Below, in pieces: positions 34,622 through 43,946 of a stretch of 64,000 nt of DNA. The position numbers were made by a program, and so were the translations under genes. Origin of the DNA: Candidatus Chlorobium masyuteum (GTDB lineage: Bacteria; Bacteroidota; Chlorobiia; Chlorobiales; Chlorobiaceae); NCBI RefSeq assembly GCF_011601315.1, contig NZ_JAAORA010000003.1, positions 186,001 through 250,000 of the forward strand. The letters run 5' to 3'. The number at the start of each line of letters is the position of its first letter. Positions within the stretch are counted from its first letter, which is position 1. The notes beneath the pieces were generated by a model, which saw nothing but the letters and a program-made list of their open reading frames with translations, made no database searches and was not told the origin of the DNA.

Positions 34622-36361
34622 TTAACTGCGTGGTGGTTGTGGCGCCTGCTTCTGGGGCTCATGAGCAGGCGCCTGTTTTGCTGCAAGTACCTCCTGGGTA
34701 GTGCCGAACCGCTGAATCTGGCCGTCAACAAGCACAAGAATATGCTCCATTAATCCAAGGATATTCATCCGATGTGTTATGACTATCACGGTTGCCCCCT
34801 GTGCCCGCAATGCCTTCATCGTATTGGTCAGGGCGATATCTCCGGCTTCATCAAGACTGGCATTGGGTTCATCAAGAACAACAAATTTCGGCATGCCGTA
34901 AACCGCTCTTGCCAGCGCCACCCGCTGCCGCTCTCCCCCGGAAAGGAACGACCCGTCATCGCCTATCTGGGTATCATACTTTTCCGGCAACCCTTCAATA
35001 AACTCGTCAAGCCCTACCATCCGGCAAGCCTCACTTACTTTTAAGGGATCCGGAACGTCAAAGCGTGCTACATTTTCCGCAATGGTTCCTTCAAAGAGTT
35101 CCACATTCTGGGGCAGATAACCGATATACTGCCCGAGCTCCTCCTTATCCCATTGATAGATATCGTTTCCATCAAGACGCACCTTGCCCTGAATCGCCGG
35201 CCAGATACCGACAAGGAGTCGGGCAAGCGTTGTTTTGCCGGAGGCAGAAGGCCCGACTATCGCCAGCGACCCGGAGGAAGGAATCCTGAAACTGATCCCT
35301 TTGAGAATCGGCACCTGGGTTCTCGGTGCACCGGCAACAACACCTTCAACAAGTAAAAACCCTTCGGGGGGAGGCAGCGACATCTTTTTTTCCGGAAGAG
35401 GAAACTCCCTGAGCAGGGCATTCAGCCGTCTGGAGGCCTCAAGGGTATCTTCAACCTGACGCCAGCTGCCGATTATCTGAACAAGAGGAGCAAGTACCCT
35501 GCCGCCCAGAATAGATCCGACGATCATACCTGATCCGAAAAGCGCACCTTTAAGCATCAGCCAGCAACCCATACCAAGCAAAAGAGAGCTTAACAGGCTT
35601 TGCACAAGTTTGGAAAGCGCCGCATTGGTCCCAGCATGATCCGAAGCGATAGCCTGATGCATCAGGAATTCCTGCTGGCGAACCATCCACCGTTTGTGAA
35701 TATTGCCAAGCATCCCCATCGATTCAATTACCTGGGCATTGCGAATAACCTCCTCCGCATAGCTTTGCGCACTGTTCGAGCTCCGGGTTGCCGCAATAAG
35801 CGGTTCACGGGTTCGGCGTTCATTAAGAAAACCTATCGCGAACTGGACAACAGCTCCGGCCAGAGCAAACCACCCGAGTGCAGGACTCATCAGAAAAAGA
35901 ATCACCAGAATAAGCAGCGCAAGCGGCGCATCAATAATAGCAAGCATTGCCCTTGAGGGGAGAAATTCCCGAATGGACTTCAGATCACGAAAAGCATTTG
36001 CTCCTGAAAAGGGCAGATTGGAAAGGCGTGCGGAGACAACCGCTCCGAATACCTGCGCCCGGAGCCCCTTGTCAAGCTGCATTCCGGCATCATGCATTAC
36101 CTGACTTCGAACCCATTCAAGCGCTTCGAGCAGCAGATAAAGAAAAATGACAAGAATGGTAAGCATCAACAGCGTCCTGTGATTGCGGCTGTTGAGCACC
36201 CGGTCATAGACCTCCATCATGTACATGCTCGGAGCAAGGACAAGCAGATTAACAAAAAGACTGAAAAAAAACGTCTTCTGTAGTGAAGGAATAAGGGGCA
36301 AAAGAGCCTCGCGCAAAGGAGATTTCTCTTTTGTGTTTTTCACAGCAGAAAAGAGTTGCAT
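34622..36361 (-). CDS. Type I secretion ABC exporter, fused membrane and ATPase domains (PrtD-like), first copy
   Basis: A 579-residue exporter with the same layout as its neighbour: transmembrane domain to about residue 320, Walker A GPSASGKTT, signature LSGGERQR, Walker B FVVLDEPNAS and H-loop ITHRMN. The C-terminal tail is rich in Gln and Pro. It is the first gene of the operon 36361-29947. Both copies keep all ATPase motifs, so neither is a degenerate partner by these signs. Confidence 0.92.
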   Translation of the reverse strand: MQLFSAVKNTKEKSPLREALLPLIPSLQKTFFFSLFVNLLVLAPSMYMMEVYDRVLNSRNHRTLLMLTILVIFLYLLLEALEWVRSQVMHDAGMQLDKGLRAQVFGAVVSARLSNLPFSGANAFRDLKSIREFLPSRAMLAIIDAPLALLILVILFLMSPALGWFALAGAVVQFAIGFLNERRTREPLIAATRSSNSAQSYAEEVIRNAQVIESMGMLGNIHKRWMVRQQEFLMHQAIASDHAGTNAALSKLVQSLLSSLLLGMGCWLMLKGALFGSGMIVGSILGGRVLAPLVQIIGSWRQVEDTLEASRRLNALLREFPLPEKKMSLPPPEGFLLVEGVVAGAPRTQVPILKGISFRIPSSGSLAIVGPSASGKTTLARLLVGIWPAIQGKVRLDGNDIYQWDKEELGQYIGYLPQNVELFEGTIAENVARFDVPDPLKVSEACRMVGLDEFIEGLPEKYDTQIGDDGSFLSGGERQRVALARAVYGMPKFVVLDEPNASLDEAGDIALTNTMKALRAQGATVIVITHRMNILGLMEHILVLVDGQIQRFGTTQEVLAAKQAPAHEPQKQAPQPPRS

Positions 36362-36724
36362 TCACATTGACTCATCGGCATAAATAAAAAGCGTTAATCA
36401 CCACCGGGATGCAACAGCCAACAGGGGCAGTTGAACGATATAACGAAAAGTGGATATGAAAACAGGCTGAGGCAGGATACCCTGAACAAACCGGTAAAAC
36501 ATGCAGGCAGACACAAGAGACAAAAGGTTTCTGTATCATGGTTGAGAGAGCATGCTTGATCCAGCACTTTTTTTCAGTGAACCGGCGTCAACCAGTGCTG
36601 TGCACCATACCGCCGCATTATGGACTGAACCGTTTCGCAAATACACTTGTAAAGTGAAATATAACAAGGTAATTGCAATACTCTATCCTGTAATAAAGAG
36701 GGAGTAACGAAAAATTGAACACGC
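36362..36724. other. Intergenic region upstream of the type I secretion operon
   Basis: 363 bases between the first exporter gene and the end of the hybrid kinase gene. The secretion operon promoter must lie here, on the minus strand. I see no open frame of note and no clear hairpin; the last 60 bases are AT-rich. Confidence 0.45.
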
Positions 36725-38809
36725 TTAAACCTCTCCACTGAGGAGTTCATCAACTTTTTTCGTCAGCGCAGTGAGGGAAAAGGGTTTGCTGATAAATCCG
36801 ACACCTTCCTCAAGTACCCCCTCTTGGGCAATAATATCGGAAGTGTATCCGGACATATACAGGGTTTTAATATCCGGTCGAATCAACTTAAGTTTCCTTG
36901 CGAGTTCACACCCGTTCATTTCAGGCATGATAACATCCGTCATAAGGATATGAATCTTCTCGGCATACTGGCTGGTAATGCGGATCGCTTCCAATGGTGT
37001 TGAAGCGGTAAGTACCGCATATCCATTATTCTCGAGCATCAGTTTGCAGAGACTCAGAATATCCGGCTCATCTTCAACAATCAATACCATCTCTTTTCCC
37101 CTGCTTTCGGATGGCAGCGGCTCTGGGGAGTCATCAGGATCGGCATAACCACGATGTTTCGGCAGATAGATGTTGAAGGTTGTCCCCTGTCCCGGCTCAC
37201 TCTGGCAGTCAATAAAGCCTTTGTTCTGTTTTACAATACCATAGACCGTAGAGAGCCCCATTCCGGCGCCCTGATCTTTATCCTTTGTTGTAAAAAATGG
37301 TTCAAATATATGAGGGAGATCCTTTTTTGCAATTCCGGATCCCGTATCGGTCAGGACAAGCATGATATATTCGCCCGGCAGCTTGCAGGGATGGCCGGCG
37401 GCACACGCCGGTTTGTCAACGGATATGGTACGGGTTTCAATACTGATTTTACCGGATCCGGTAATGGCATCGCGGGAGTTGACCGTAAGGTTGCCAAGGA
37501 TAAGATCGATCTGAACAGGATCAATCTTTACCGGAGTATTATGACTTTCGGGTATCCAGACCAGGGTAATCTGATCACCGACAAGCCCCCTGAGCATGGA
37601 GAGCATTCTTTCGACCATGGTGTTCAGATCGAGCACAACGGGCATAACTGCCTGCTTGCGGGAGAAGGCGAGGAGCTGGGTGGTAAGTTCTGCTGAACGC
37701 TCAACCGCTTTCAGAATCATCTTCAGGTTGTTCTGCAGCGATTGATCAAGAGCCGGATGGAGCATGGCAAGTTCAACATTGCCAAGAATAACGCCCAGCA
37801 TATTATTGAAATCATGCGCAATACCTCCGGCGAGCTGACCGATCAACTCCATTTTCTGGGCCTGAAGGAGCACTTCCTGAATTTTCTGCTCTGAAAGCTC
37901 TGCCCGCTTGCGGGCGACAATGTCCCAGGCAAAATCGGCCAGTGTACCAACAAGCCGGACATCATTGTCATCGTAATCGTAGGGTTTCTCTGCCACTCCA
38001 ACGATAGCCTGCACCGTATCTCCCCGCATGACAGGAACAACAAGGGTTCTCTGAATGTCTGGATGGCCAGCCGGCATCTTGAGAAGATGGCGTAAACCCG
38101 CATTATTGTTGAGAACCATCGGACGCCTGTTCAGGACCGCATCTGCCCATACTTCCGGACTGTTGAGGGGCGGATGTGCCGGTTCTTCCTCGACGGCCTG
38201 AAACTGCCTGTACATATTTCCTGAAAGAACCTGCCGGGAGAGGGTAAGCTGATCGTCACCGGTAAAGTGGCAAAAACCAATCCTGCTCTCCGTCAGACGT
38301 TCAGCTTCTTCAAGCGTTGCTCTCAGCAAGCTCTCGACTGAACTGGTTTCGGCTCTGTCAAGCAGATTGAGTCGAAATGCACTGATTGCTTCAAATCGTT
38401 TCCGTTCGGTAATTTCAATACCTATAGCCACAACAAAGGGCTCACCCTCGATCATGATCCGGCTCCCGGAAAGCATCCTCCATTGATATTCCGGTCCACC
38501 GTGCAGAAGCACCCGTCCTTCGGCGGTCTCCTCTACACCATGAGCCAGAATATTGCTCATTTTCTCGAAAGCAAGGGCACGGTCATCCGGATGAAACACC
38601 TTCATTGCTTCATAACCTGCGAGTTCGCTTTCCGGTAGGCCGAGAATTACATCGCGATAGTAGGCGTTCCACCAGACAATCCTGCCGTTTGCATCGTTGA
38701 TGGTAAATGAACCCGGAAAAGGATCAATAATGGCCTTACTGAAAATTTGCTCGTATTTCGGACTCTGGTTCCGATCAAGCTTCGGGCACTCATGGCTCTG
38801 TTCACTCAT
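36725..38809 (-). CDS. Hybrid histidine kinase (PAS-GAF-HisKA-HATPase-REC)
   Basis: A 694-residue soluble kinase without membrane segments. A PAS domain (about 20-135, with FTINDANGRIVWWNAYYRDVI) is followed by a GAF-like domain (about 150-300), the HisKA box with His332 in AGGIAHDFNNML, the ATPase domain (DTGSGIAKKDLPHIFEPFFTTK and GMGLSTVYGIVKQ) and a C-terminal receiver domain (LIVEDEPDI, phospho-acceptor Asp625 in MTDVIMPEMNG). It probably passes phosphate internally and on to an unlinked partner. The signal is unknown; the GAF domain may bind a small ligand. Confidence 0.92.
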   Translation of the reverse strand: MSEQSHECPKLDRNQSPKYEQIFSKAIIDPFPGSFTINDANGRIVWWNAYYRDVILGLPESELAGYEAMKVFHPDDRALAFEKMSNILAHGVEETAEGRVLLHGGPEYQWRMLSGSRIMIEGEPFVVAIGIEITERKRFEAISAFRLNLLDRAETSSVESLLRATLEEAERLTESRIGFCHFTGDDQLTLSRQVLSGNMYRQFQAVEEEPAHPPLNSPEVWADAVLNRRPMVLNNNAGLRHLLKMPAGHPDIQRTLVVPVMRGDTVQAIVGVAEKPYDYDDNDVRLVGTLADFAWDIVARKRAELSEQKIQEVLLQAQKMELIGQLAGGIAHDFNNMLGVILGNVELAMLHPALDQSLQNNLKMILKAVERSAELTTQLLAFSRKQAVMPVVLDLNTMVERMLSMLRGLVGDQITLVWIPESHNTPVKIDPVQIDLILGNLTVNSRDAITGSGKISIETRTISVDKPACAAGHPCKLPGEYIMLVLTDTGSGIAKKDLPHIFEPFFTTKDKDQGAGMGLSTVYGIVKQNKGFIDCQSEPGQGTTFNIYLPKHRGYADPDDSPEPLPSESRGKEMVLIVEDEPDILSLCKLMLENNGYAVLTASTPLEAIRITSQYAEKIHILMTDVIMPEMNGCELARKLKLIRPDIKTLYMSGYTSDIIAQEGVLEEGVGFISKPFSLTALTKKVDELLSGEV

Positions 38810-39302
38810 GTATTTATGAGATGACTGTACTGTAACCGTAATTATGAGAAGCTTCCCTTCCGTTGAAGGTATCCCGAAATCAGGCAGCGATGCATCAGCT
38901 TTCAGGGCATAATATCGGATATCAATACCAGGTTTTTTAAAAAAAGTACCGATAAAGTATCAAAAAAGGACGAGAAGGTAACTTTACTTTTGGAAGCGCA
39001 AACCCGCCAAAAGAGTTACTGAGACTAATCAACACCTGATAACCAAGATAACAAAGGCATTTCAGGGCTCACCCTGTCTCAGTAATATACCGAAATTGAG
39101 ATAGATATTTCCGAATTTCGATCCGGACAAGGCGGATTGAAAATAAATCATTCAGCCCTGAAGACATATACCTCATTAGAAATACTATTCAGCGGCCCTG
39201 CAGGTTATTGCGCTCACCAATCAGCCATTCTGAGGCAAGATTTCAAAAAATGATTATTATTGGGCAGAAAGCTCTGAAAGCCATGCTGTTGAGTCACAAT
39301 AG
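38810..39302. other. Intergenic region with inverted repeats
   Basis: 493 bases between divergent genes (hybrid kinase, minus; DUF218, plus). No plausible gene is present. The part 39010-39125 contains several perfect inverted repeats, listed separately. The remainder is AT-rich, with A runs near 38938-38950. Confidence 0.5.
39016..39120. repeat. Cluster of inverted repeats (possible structured RNA or binding sites)
   Basis: Three pairings lie close together: TTACTGAGAC (39016-39025) with GTCTCAGTAA (39076-39085); CAGGG (39063-39067) with CCCTG (39072-39076); CGAAATT (39091-39097) with AATTTCG (39114-39120). Together they could fold into a branched hairpin set. No T run marks it as a terminator. 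Strand and role are unknown. Confidence 0.4.
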
Positions 39303-39956
39303 GTGGATGATTTGCCAAATAATCAGGTATCTGCCTGGCAGGACAAAAAACCCGCACCCCTTTCTATGAAACTCTTTTTAAAACTGACACTCTTTGCTCT
39401 TCTTTCTGTTTGCGGTGCAGCTTCTGTCATATTTTTATCTCTCGGCTTTCTGGTATCACTCTATGCAGGCAATCCTGAAAAAACAGATGTTATTATTGTG
39501 CTTGGAGGAGATAGCGGCCTCCGCGTCCGTAAAGGTGCTGAACTCTACAATTCAGGATATGCCTCGCATGTTATCCTGACCGGCATAGACGAACGCTTTT
39601 ATCGCCCGGCTCATCCCAACTGGCGTGAACGGCGTATGATAGCGCTTGGCGTGCCAAAAAAAGCAATCAGGGTAGACACGCAATCGACGACAACATGGGA
39701 AGAGGCTGTAAATACTGCGGACACCATGGAGAAAAAAGGGTGGAAGAGTGCAATTGTCGTCAGCGATCCGCCTCACATGCTTCGGCTTCACCAGACATGG
39801 AGCAAGGCTTTTAAGGGCAGCTCAAAAAGGTACATTCTCGTTTCAACAAAGCCGGAGTGGTGGCGCCCGTTTGTCTGGTGGAAAAACAAAAAAAGTTACC
39901 AGTTTGTCATTAACGAGATCAAAAAAAACCTTTACTACGCAGTCATGTACTATTAA
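39303..39956 (+). CDS. DUF218 (YdcF/SanA-like) membrane protein
   Basis: A 217-residue protein with one transmembrane helix (about 27-52) and a DUF218 domain: DVIIVLGGDSGLRVRKGAELYNSGYASHVILTG, then VDTQSTTTWEEAVNTADTMEKKGW and VVSDPPHMLRLHQTW. The family includes SanA and YdcF, associated with envelope integrity; a nucleotide-binding Rossmann-like fold is known but the reaction is not. The start used is a GTG; the ATG at 39366 just before the hydrophobic segment is an alternative. Confidence 0.82.
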   Translation: MDDLPNNQVSAWQDKKPAPLSMKLFLKLTLFALLSVCGAASVIFLSLGFLVSLYAGNPEKTDVIIVLGGDSGLRVRKGAELYNSGYASHVILTGIDERFYRPAHPNWRERRMIALGVPKKAIRVDTQSTTTWEEAVNTADTMEKKGWKSAIVVSDPPHMLRLHQTWSKAFKGSSKRYILVSTKPEWWRPFVWWKNKKSYQFVINEIKKNLYYAVMYY

Positions 39957-40139
39957 CGATGATACCCGGCTAAATCAAATCGCCTCACTCTTGCAGTAAC
40001 AGAGAGCGGTCACGCTCCCCCTCTCTCGGCACAAACTCATCATTGCAGAGGAGAGAGATATACCTGATTGTATTGCCATTTTTGACGGGAAGAGGGGCTA
40101 TTCAAGCCCCCTGATGATAACGCTAAGACAAGGTATGCT

Positions 40140-40610
40140 ATGCATTTTGACATCAAAAAAGGATACACCCGAAAAGCTTTTACCATTTACGCTTTGCTCG
40201 GTGGATTCTGCCTGTTTCTCTTTTCAGCTCCTGCTTTTGCAGAAAACCAGCGCACTGCCGCCAGTGAAAGCCGGACCAAACCCCGGGAGTATGCAATCAG
40301 CTCATCATCACCTGCACAGGTCACCTTCATTGAACTCGGCTCCATAAAATGTATCCCCTGCCGAAAAATGCAGCCGGTAATGGAGGCCGTTCAGACGCGA
40401 TTCGGCGCACAGCTCAAAATCATCTTTTATGACGTCTGGAAAACAGAAAATCATCCATACGCCAAACAGTATGCCATTCGGATGATCCCGACACAGGTTT
40501 TTCTCGACAGCAACGGAAAGGAGTTTTTCCGTCATGCGGGTTTTTTCCCGGAAGCATCGATCAATCAGCTTCTTGAAAAACAGGGATTGAAACCGCTCAC
40601 CACCAATTGA
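40140..40610 (+). CDS. Exported thioredoxin-fold protein
   Basis: A 156-residue periplasmic protein with a signal peptide (about residues 1-37, ending in APAFA) and a thioredoxin domain with active site CIPC in ELGSIKCIPCRKMQP and the cis-Pro loop RMIPTQVFLD. It probably transfers reducing equivalents to periplasmic disulfides, receiving them from the CcdA-like membrane protein encoded 120 bases downstream on the same strand. The pairing is typical of cytochrome c maturation and thiol-reduction systems. Confidence 0.9.
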   Translation: MHFDIKKGYTRKAFTIYALLGGFCLFLFSAPAFAENQRTAASESRTKPREYAISSSSPAQVTFIELGSIKCIPCRKMQPVMEAVQTRFGAQLKIIFYDVWKTENHPYAKQYAIRMIPTQVFLDSNGKEFFRHAGFFPEASINQLLEKQGLKPLTTN

Positions 40611-40731
40611 ACAGAAATAGTGGCACATCAATATTGGTAGCGCTCTCCGCAGAAAGTCGGGGCCGGGAGAGGATTTCGAGCATCGACCAACGATGTAATC
40701 AACATCGCGGAACAACTTAACAGGGGTGAAC

Positions 40732-41442
40732 ATGGTTGAAACTCTCTTTTCAGAACTTACGTTTGCCCTCGAGAAAAGTTATGGACTCGCGCTTTTCGCC
40801 TCGTTCATCTGGGGAGTACTGAGTGTACTCCTGAGCCCCTGCCATCTCTCGGGAATCCCTTTGATCATCGGTTATATAAGCAGTCACAGGGAGATAAAAA
40901 CAAAACGATCACTCTGGCTTGCCCTCTCTTTTGCTCTCGGCACACTCTTCACCATTGCCTTGATCGGAGTGATAACGGCGTCAATGGGCATGATGCTCGG
41001 AGATACGGGCAATTGGGGCAACTATGTTATCTCCCTTCTCTTTATGCTGATGGGACTCTACCTCATGGAGCTTGTTCCCTTGAAGTGGAACGGGATTCCC
41101 CTGGCAGATGAGCCGCGCGGAGGATTGCCGGGCGCTTTTCTCCTCGGCCTTCTCTTCGGTATCGGACTCGGCCCCTGCACCTTCGCATTTCTTGCCCCGG
41201 TGCTCGGGGTGGTCTTCACCCTCGGGGCGGAGAGCTGGCTTAAAGCTGTGCTGCTGATTGCCGCCTTTGGTATCGGTCACGCCGCAGTAATCGCTGCTGC
41301 CGGCACGATGACACATCTGGTACAGCGCTACCTGAACTGGTCCTCCAGTTCAGGATCGATAAAGCAGGTCAAGCGGTTCTTCGGGCTTGTGCTGCTCGGT
41401 ACAGGACTCTATTTTCTCTACACGGCCCTCACGCAGGGATAA
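40732..41442 (+). CDS. CcdA-like thiol-disulfide membrane transporter
   Basis: 236 residues from the ATG at 40732, preceded by AGGGGTG; a GTG at 40726 lies inside that site and is rejected. Six or seven hydrophobic helices carry the two redox cysteines in SVLLSPCHLSGIP and GIGLGPCTFAF. CcdA/DsbD-type proteins carry electrons from cytoplasmic thioredoxin across the membrane. The exported thioredoxin upstream is the likely recipient. Confidence 0.88.
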   Translation: MVETLFSELTFALEKSYGLALFASFIWGVLSVLLSPCHLSGIPLIIGYISSHREIKTKRSLWLALSFALGTLFTIALIGVITASMGMMLGDTGNWGNYVISLLFMLMGLYLMELVPLKWNGIPLADEPRGGLPGAFLLGLLFGIGLGPCTFAFLAPVLGVVFTLGAESWLKAVLLIAAFGIGHAAVIAAAGTMTHLVQRYLNWSSSSGSIKQVKRFFGLVLLGTGLYFLYTALTQG

Positions 41443-41493
41443 CCGTACCTTGTTTCGATGCGCCGGTGTATTTGAGAGCGTGTGTGCAACCGC

Positions 41494-43935
41494 TCACTCA
41501 CCGATCGGTATCATCTGATTGGTAATTTCAGTAAACGCCACATCGTGACTGATGAGAAAGAGCTGATCATACCAATGTTCAGTCACCTCTTCACGACCAA
41601 CATCAATTGCGCGAAAAGCCTTTGCAAGGTTCTCGCGGCGGGATAGATCAAGATTGGAGGTCGGTTCATCAAAAAATGCAACTCTTGCCCCTATCGTCTG
41701 GAGAAGCGCAAGCCGAAGAGCAACGACTGCGCTCATGGTCTGCCCGCCGGACAACTGGTCATCGCTTCGCTCCCGGAGAACACCGGCATCCATATCCCGA
41801 AGGATTATCTGATAGTTATCTCCCCAGCAGAGCTCTTCATCAGACTCGGCAATGGTTCGGTAAATACGATCGGCATGAAGAGTTATCTCCTCCCGAAACC
41901 GGTCTGAGAGCTGAGCCGAAACACTCCGGAACACCTGGTTTCGCAAAAACTTGACCAGCCGCTCTTTTTCCTGGAATGTGCTGATCAACACCCGCTTTTC
42001 GGCCATCACAAGCTGATGCTTCTTAAGCTCATCAATCTCTTTGCCGAGTCGCTCAAGGGTTCTTCCGCTCTCCTCAATCAGCTGGCGAGAGGTGGCCACG
42101 TCAATGAGAAGCTGCTCTTTTGCGGCATGCAGCTCTTGATGCTTTGCTGCTTCATAGTGCAAACGCCGCTCTGCAAGCTCATCGATAAAGGCGGCAAGCT
42201 CCTGCTGCAAATCCCGGAGTCCACGCTCCCACAGGCCAAGCGTTTGACGCCGATTATCAAGATCAAGAGCATCTTTGAGCTGTGCGGTATAGGTATCACG
42301 ATCAGCCTGAAATCGCTTTCGCTCCCCTTCACACCTTTCGATTTCTGCATCAAGAGAGGAGAACCGCTGGAGATCGTTCTGCCGGAGAGCCGCCTCTGCA
42401 GCCACCCGGGAGTGTTCCTCCCTGCTGGTTTCAAGCCGTTCAATCCGTTCATGATTTCTGCGGCGCCCCTCCTCAAGGGCGGCAGCACGGCGGTCAAGTT
42501 CCTGTAGCCGTACCCGGTTTGCATGCTGCTCCTTTTCAGCATCTTCAGCCTCCGCGACCTTTCGGGCGGCATCACCGATCCGGCGGTCAAAATCGGCCAT
42601 AGCCCGGTCGAGATCGCCGATTTTCATGGAGAAGTGATCAGCCGGTGCAAGACCGGCAACATTCCGGCACTGCTCCTGAAAGAAAGGACAGATCCCTTCC
42701 GCCAGAGTATCCTCTCCCTCAACAAGGGCAATACGTCGGCCTTCCAGAAGCGAGCGCTCTGCCCTGAGCCGGTCAGCTGCGTTTCGTCGCTCCTGAAGTT
42801 GATCTGCGGCATTGAAGCTTGCGCTATTGAGCAGAAGATCCTCCCTTGCTTGTCCAATAAGACAATCTTCAAGCGCCTGCTCCCGATCAACCTTTGCGAT
42901 CTCCTGCTCTTCATGATCAAGCGCTTGTGAGAGCAGGCGGGCTTTTACCTCCAGTCCGGCAATATCCTGCTCAATCGCCCTTCGCATCATCTCCATTTTA
43001 CGAAGTTCGCTCAGCTGCTCTTCGGCCTGCTCAAAGGACTCCTTCCCTGATCGGGAGGCCTCAACAAGATTAAAGGCATGAAGCGCCTCCTCGACTCGCT
43101 GCTTCTGGGTTGCTATCTTCTCCCCTCCGTCCCGGATACGCCCCTCAAGAAGCTGTATTTGAGTGGCGAGTGTGGTTATGCTCTTTTGCCTGCTCTCAAA
43201 ATCTCTCAGGAGAGCTTCAAGATCAAAGAGCGCCGCACTCCTTTCGGCCAAAACATGCTGTTGCGCTTCAACAAGCGCTCCTGTAGCAGCAAACTCCTCC
43301 TCTTTTTCCGGGAAAATTGCCACTACACCTTCAAGACCCTCAACCTCTACCTCAAGAATTTTCACCTTCTCCTGCACAAGCGCAAGCAGCGAAGCAGTTC
43401 CTTTGTACGTTTTTCTCCAGGTGTCGATTCCAAGAATTTCATCAAACGCCTCCTGGCGTTTTGTCGGTTGACGGATAATGAAAGGACCAAGAAAATCGTT
43501 CTGGAAGGGACCGATAACCAGCTTGAACTGCTCGGAAAGAGAACGGCCATTGAGAAGCCCGAGCAGCTGGGCAATACGGGTTTCTGTTTCGGTAATCCCC
43601 GAATGTTCCTCAACTTCAAAGGTGTCGCCCTTGCGTTCTGCCAGCAGCCATTTTGATACGGGTCCTACCGTTCTGCTCACCTTCCACTCACGGCCATCAT
43701 CACTTTTAAAGGTGACCGATATTCTTCCCCTTTTGGCTCCTATCGAAATAAAGCGATCAACATTGGAGACGAAGTCACGGGCATCAACACCGAACAGTGC
43801 ATAACCTATCGCTTCAAAAACGGTACTCTTGCCTGATCCGTTTGCTCCCGAGAGTACATTGATCCCTGACGAAAAGGAGAGTTCCGTATCGCGATGTGAT
43901 TTTATATCCGTGAGATGTATGGAAAGTATCTGCAT
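41494..43935 (-). CDS. SbcC/Rad50-like ATPase
   Basis: An 813-residue SMC-like protein. It has an N-terminal ATPase half with Walker A SGANGSGKST (near 32-41), a long coiled coil (about 190-680) and a C-terminal half with signature LSGGQTMSAV and Walker B ARVAFFDEPTSNLD. In the middle of the coil, ICPFFQEQC places two cysteines six residues apart where Rad50/SbcC has CxxC, so the zinc hook is atypical. It acts with the nuclease encoded 11 bases upstream on DNA ends and hairpins. It is shorter than E. coli SbcC (about 1050). Confidence 0.88.
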   Translation of the reverse strand: MQILSIHLTDIKSHRDTELSFSSGINVLSGANGSGKSTVFEAIGYALFGVDARDFVSNVDRFISIGAKRGRISVTFKSDDGREWKVSRTVGPVSKWLLAERKGDTFEVEEHSGITETETRIAQLLGLLNGRSLSEQFKLVIGPFQNDFLGPFIIRQPTKRQEAFDEILGIDTWRKTYKGTASLLALVQEKVKILEVEVEGLEGVVAIFPEKEEEFAATGALVEAQQHVLAERSAALFDLEALLRDFESRQKSITTLATQIQLLEGRIRDGGEKIATQKQRVEEALHAFNLVEASRSGKESFEQAEEQLSELRKMEMMRRAIEQDIAGLEVKARLLSQALDHEEQEIAKVDREQALEDCLIGQAREDLLLNSASFNAADQLQERRNAADRLRAERSLLEGRRIALVEGEDTLAEGICPFFQEQCRNVAGLAPADHFSMKIGDLDRAMADFDRRIGDAARKVAEAEDAEKEQHANRVRLQELDRRAAALEEGRRRNHERIERLETSREEHSRVAAEAALRQNDLQRFSSLDAEIERCEGERKRFQADRDTYTAQLKDALDLDNRRQTLGLWERGLRDLQQELAAFIDELAERRLHYEAAKHQELHAAKEQLLIDVATSRQLIEESGRTLERLGKEIDELKKHQLVMAEKRVLISTFQEKERLVKFLRNQVFRSVSAQLSDRFREEITLHADRIYRTIAESDEELCWGDNYQIILRDMDAGVLRERSDDQLSGGQTMSAVVALRLALLQTIGARVAFFDEPTSNLDLSRRENLAKAFRAIDVGREEVTEHWYDQLFLISHDVAFTEITNQMIPIGE

Positions 43936-43946
43936 CAGCCCATCTT

